A stretch of 64,000 bases of DNA from Acidimicrobiales bacterium (GTDB lineage Bacteria > Actinomycetota > Acidimicrobiia > Acidimicrobiales > MedAcidi-G1): assembly GCA_029577135.1 (NCBI GenBank), contig JARQPW010000004.1, positions 1 through 64,000 on the forward strand. Direction: 5' to 3'. The notes below the pieces were generated by a model. That model was not told where the DNA came from and did no database searches. It saw nothing but the letters and a program-made list of their open reading frames with translations. The position numbers and the translations under genes were made by a program. Position 1 is the first letter of the stretch. Each line of letters opens with the position of its first letter. Positions 61,091 to 64,000 of the stretch are shown here, in pieces.

Positions 61091-61887
61091 GTTGCCGGCG
61101 CCACCCGGACCGACCACCGACCGGCGTCACAGGCCAGCCGCAGGTCGAGCCCGTAGCAGTCCGCCAGGGTCTCGTCGGTGAGCACGTCCTCGAGCGGCCC
61201 GGCGGCGACGACCCGTCCGCCGGCCAGCATCAGGCAGTGGCTGAACCCGGGCGGGATCTCCTCAACGTGGTGGGTGACGAACGCCATCGGCGGAGTGTCG
61301 GCATCGGCTGCCAACGTCGCCAGGGTGCCGACCAACTCCACGCGGCCTCCCAGGTCGAGGGCCGCCGTCGGCTCGTCGAGCAGCAGTAGCTCCGGGTCGG
61401 TCATGAGTGTGCGAGCCAGCAGCACCCGCTGCCGCTCGCCCGACGAGAGCGTGCCGAAGGCATGGTCGCCCCGGTCGCCGCACCCCACCTGCTTGAGCAG
61501 TTCCCGGGCCCGTTCGCGGTCGGCGTCGTCGTACTCGTGCCACCAGGGTTCGAGGGCACCGAACCGGGCCGTCATGACCACGTCGGCGGCGCCGATGCCA
61601 GGACGCAACGAGTCGGCCAGTGCGGCGGCTGCGTACCCGATGCGGCGTCGCAACATCCGGGTGTCGCTGCGGCCCAGGGTCGCGCCGAGGACGTGGACGG
61701 CCCCCTCGGAGGGGTGCAGCTGCAGGGCCGCCAATCGCAGCAGGGTACTCTTGCCCGATCCGTTGGGACCGAGCACCACCCAGTGCTGTCCGGGCTCGAT
61801 CCGCCAGTCGACCCGGTCGAGCAGCAAGGTGTCGCCCTGCCGGACGGACACGCCGTCCAGGTGCAGTACGGGTTCGCTCACGTCCAA
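61087..61887 (-). CDS. ABC transporter ATP-binding protein
   Basis: A 266-residue ABC ATPase: Walker A GPNGSGKST, signature FGTLSSGERQRVLLARTLM, Walker B LLLLDEPTAALDL and the H-loop AFVTHHVEEIP. It resembles the ModF/YvrO-type stand-alone ATPases; no dedicated permease with a matching coupling motif is adjacent, though the TauE/SafE gene is 18 nt upstream. The N-terminal GQHWVVLGPNG is typical of iron-chelate/molybdate import. Confidence 0.9.
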   Translation of the reverse strand: MDVSEPVLHLDGVSVRQGDTLLLDRVDWRIEPGQHWVVLGPNGSGKSTLLRLAALQLHPSEGAVHVLGATLGRSDTRMLRRRIGYAAAALADSLRPGIGAADVVMTARFGALEPWWHEYDDADRERARELLKQVGCGDRGDHAFGTLSSGERQRVLLARTLMTDPELLLLDEPTAALDLGGRVELVGTLATLAADADTPPMAFVTHHVEEIPPGFSHCLMLAGGRVVAAGPLEDVLTDETLADCYGLDLRLACDAGRWSVRVAPAT

Positions 61888-61905
61888 AACCTTACGAGAG
61901 TGCGC

Positions 61906-62622
61906 TCAGGCGAGCGAGCGGACGAGGAGGGTGACGGCGGCGACCGTGGACAACGCATAGACGGCCGTTGTGGTCCGACCGGCGTCGATGTGGGAACGCA
62001 GGGGTCCCGACAGCAGCGCGCCGGCGATAACGCCAGGCATCAGCCAGGCGGCGATGACCAGGTCGTCGACGCCGAACTGGCCGCCCAGTGCCAGTGCCAC
62101 CACCGACAGCGATGTCCCGACAAGGAAGTAGGGGGACATGGTCGCCCGGAAGGCGGGCCCCGGCAGGTCGCTCAGCACCATGGCCACGGGCGGTCCGCCC
62201 ACGCCGACCGTGGTTCCCATGAAGCCGCTGGTCGTGCCGGCGGCGAACAGCGTGCCCCGGTTTCGACGGGGGTGCATCCCACATGCCTTGAGCGCCACTG
62301 CGCCGAGCAGGAGCACCCCGAAGAGCACACCCAGCCTGTCCTTGGAGACCAGGTTGAGGGCCACGACGCCGCCGACGATGCCCGGCAGGCGGCCGGTCAG
62401 GGACCAGCCCAGAGCCTCGCCGTCGACGTGGCCCCGCTCCCGGCAGGTCAGCATGGCGTTGAGGACCGGGTTGATCATCAGAACCGGGCCGGGCACGAAG
62501 CCCGGGTTGACGAGGGCGAGGATCGGGACGGCGAAGAGGTTGGCCCCGAACCCGATGGCTCCCTGGATGACACAGCCGACCAGGTAGACGAGCATTCCGA
62601 CGGCGGTCTCGAACGGGGTCAT
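61906..62622 (-). CDS. TauE/SafE family anion permease
   Basis: A 238-residue multi-pass membrane protein of the sulfite/sulfoacetate exporter family: GAIGFGANLFAVPIL near the N-terminus and TSGFMGTTVGVGGPPVAMVL in the middle, with seven or eight hydrophobic helices. It exports or imports sulfite, sulfonates or other organic anions. The stop of the ABC exporter gene overlaps its ATG by 4 nt; it is probably co-transcribed with it. Confidence 0.88.
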   Translation of the reverse strand: MTPFETAVGMLVYLVGCVIQGAIGFGANLFAVPILALVNPGFVPGPVLMINPVLNAMLTCRERGHVDGEALGWSLTGRLPGIVGGVVALNLVSKDRLGVLFGVLLLGAVALKACGMHPRRNRGTLFAAGTTSGFMGTTVGVGGPPVAMVLSDLPGPAFRATMSPYFLVGTSLSVVALALGGQFGVDDLVIAAWLMPGVIAGALLSGPLRSHIDAGRTTTAVYALSTVAAVTLLVRSLA

Positions 62623-64000
62623 GGCGCCGTCTCGGCGGACGTCTGCGCCATCCAGGTCCCGTGCATCGCCGCATACTGCCCGCCCAGCGCCACGAGTTCC
62701 GCATGAGACCCGATCTCGGCGATCCTCCCCCCGTCCACGACGGCGATGCGGTCGGCACGCAGCACCGTTGCGAGGCGGTGCGCGATGATCACCGCCGTGC
62801 GGCCCTCAAGCACTGTGTCGAGCGCATGCTCGATGACTGCCTCGGAGAGCAGGTCCAGGTTCGACGTGGCCTCGTCCAGCACCAGCATGCGAGGCTTTGA
62901 CAGGAACACGCGGGCCAGGGCCAGCAACTGCCGCTCGCCGGCCGACAGCGAGGCGCCGCGCTCATGGACCGGCGAGTCGATGCCGGCCGGGAGGCGGTCG
63001 AGCAGTCGGTCGAGGCCGACGGCGGTGCAGGCGGCATGCACCTCGTCCTCGTCGGCGTCCGGACGGGCGAACGCCACATTCTGCCGGATCGACCCATTGA
63101 ACAGGAACGGCTCCTGGGGGACGACGCCCACCTGACGGCGTAGCGACTCGAGCGTGACGTCGCGCAGGTCGTGGCCGTCGAGACGGACGTGGCCGAAGTC
63201 GGGGTCATAGAAGCGGGTGACCAGTTTGGCGACCGTGGACTTGCCGGCGCCGGTGGGGCCGACCACGGCCAGGACCTCGCCGGGCGCCACTTCCAGATCG
63301 ACCTCGCGCAGGACGAGGTGGTCGGGGTCGTAGCCGAACGTGACCGAGTCGAGCACCAGGTGGCCCTCGACGGGAGGCAGGTCGTGTGCGTCGTGCCGCT
63401 CGGGGACAGTGGGTTCGGTGCCGAGCACGCCCCGCAACTTCGTGATGGCGGCGCTGCCCTGCTGGTACTGGTTGAACAGCTGCACCAGGGTCTGGATCGG
63501 GGCGAAGAACGAGGTCAGGAACAGCAGGAAGGCGACCATCTCGCCGAGGCTGAGCTCGTTGCGTAGCACCATGCGGCCGCCGACCAGGAGGATCACGGCC
63601 TGCGAAACGATCCCGAAGGCCTCGGTGCCCGGCCCGTAGAGCGCCTGCGCTCGGCTGGTGGTGAGGTTGGCGTCGAGGTGGGCGCCGACGATGTTGTGAT
63701 GGCGAACGGTGTTGTGGCGGCGCCGGTTGAAGGCGGTGATGAGCCGGATGCCGTCGAGGCCCTCGGAAAGGTCGGCGAGCACATCGGAGATGCAGTCCCG
63801 AACCCGCAGGTAGCCGACCTGCGAGACCCGGCGGAACCAGAGCGTGAGGAGCACGTTCACCGGGACCACGACGGCGAGGCAGACCAGCGCCAGGGTGGGG
63901 TTCAGCACGAGCAGGTAGACGGTGACCACGACGAGGGTCATGCCCTGCACGACGAACTGGATCAGGCCCTCCTGGAACAGCACGGTCAGCGCCTCGATGT
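62619..64000 (-). CDS. ABC exporter, MsbA/multidrug type, C-terminal part
   Basis: At least 454 residues; the frame stays open beyond the window, so the N-terminal helices are missing. A transmembrane part shows LVLNPTLALVCLAVVVPVNVLL. The nucleotide domain carries Walker A GPTGAGKST, Q-loop VVPQEPFLFNGSIRQNVAF, signature ASLSAGERQLLALARVFL, and Walker B MLVLDEATSNLDL. It is a type I lipid/drug exporter half; such genes often come in pairs, and a partner would be upstream. Confidence 0.93.
   Translation of the reverse strand, partial: IEALTVLFQEGLIQFVVQGMTLVVVTVYLLVLNPTLALVCLAVVVPVNVLLTLWFRRVSQVGYLRVRDCISDVLADLSEGLDGIRLITAFNRRRHNTVRHHNIVGAHLDANLTTSRAQALYGPGTEAFGIVSQAVILLVGGRMVLRNELSLGEMVAFLLFLTSFFAPIQTLVQLFNQYQQGSAAITKLRGVLGTEPTVPERHDAHDLPPVEGHLVLDSVTFGYDPDHLVLREVDLEVAPGEVLAVVGPTGAGKSTVAKLVTRFYDPDFGHVRLDGHDLRDVTLESLRRQVGVVPQEPFLFNGSIRQNVAFARPDADEDEVHAACTAVGLDRLLDRLPAGIDSPVHERGASLSAGERQLLALARVFLSKPRMLVLDEATSNLDLLSEAVIEHALDTVLEGRTAVIIAHRLATVLRADRIAVVDGGRIAEIGSHAELVALGGQYAAMHGTWMAQTSAETAP

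Overview
The window is about two-thirds GC and gene-dense. Many genes overlap by 4 bp (ATGA/GTGA) and many start at GTG. The set of families points to a high-GC actinomycete, most likely the class Acidimicrobiia (inference): tmRNA/SmpB, a Mec/CysM-type cysteine branch, acyl-CoA metabolism with a split biotin carboxylase, homodimeric pyruvate dehydrogenase E1, a SUF cluster with SufU, two P450s, and the MurF/Ddl cell-wall genes. A DMSP-lyase-like cupin and a mitochondrial-type aconitase hint at a marine or host-associated member. There is no rRNA, CRISPR array, transposase or integrase.

Layout. 1-2.8 kb: the end of a DAPDH-like dehydrogenase, a P450, then a scrambled stretch next to ssrA with a truncated flavin-oxidoreductase start, a 17-bp inverted repeat and a DUF4440 gene broken by one amber codon. 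2.8-6.7 kb: ssrA, smpB, mec, cysM, rph, rdgB, with an IscR-like palindrome in front of cysM. 6.7-13.5 kb (minus strand): a GGDEF/EAL protein, tRNA-Leu, clpP, and a tightly overlapping run of two SnoaL-like genes, aceK and rpe. 13.5-17 kb: a NifS-like protein, a SelD that carries selenocysteine itself, and a kinase-like protein. 17-21.6 kb: acyl-CoA genes (enoyl-CoA hydratase, amidohydrolase, carboxyltransferase, biotin carrier). 21.6-24.3 kb: a pseudokinase/CpaE-like pair and a small HTH protein. 24.3-29.7 kb: an unusual SUF region with one SufD-type scaffold, a Rieske protein, two SufC ATPases, SufU and SufS, and no SufB.

29.7-44 kb is mostly housekeeping and scattered metabolism: MBL hydrolase, acyl-CoA dehydrogenase, GDP-fucose synthase, a HhH-GPD glycosylase, AceE, RNase H, a CobW GTPase with a 9-bp repeat tract, an amidohydrolase, a possible small-RNA unit with a strong terminator, a DMSP-lyase-like cupin and aconitase. 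44-51 kb holds the most distinctive block. A TetR gene faces a four-gene run (fatty acyl-CoA reductase fused to a HAD phosphatase, zinc alcohol dehydrogenase, LarA-like DUF2088 protein, PlsC acyltransferase) across a promoter with two identical palindromic operators; it looks like a regulated, undescribed lipid pathway. 51-64 kb: Ddl and MurF, small hypothetical proteins, a membrane desaturase opposite a PEP-synthase-like mobile-domain protein, tRNA-Val, a second cysteine-synthase-like gene overlapping head-to-head with a second P450, a decayed lipoprotein gene, thiamine pyrophosphokinase, an ABC ATPase, a TauE/SafE permease and the end of an ABC exporter that leaves the window.

Links between genes: Mec and CysM suggest sulfur-carrier-dependent cysteine synthesis, which feeds SufS/SufU. 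SelD supplies selenophosphate for its own selenocysteine and implies a complete Sec system elsewhere in the genome. The carboxyltransferase, biotin carrier, enoyl-CoA hydratase and acyl-CoA dehydrogenase genes indicate acyl-CoA catabolism, while the 44-51 kb block points toward lipid synthesis.
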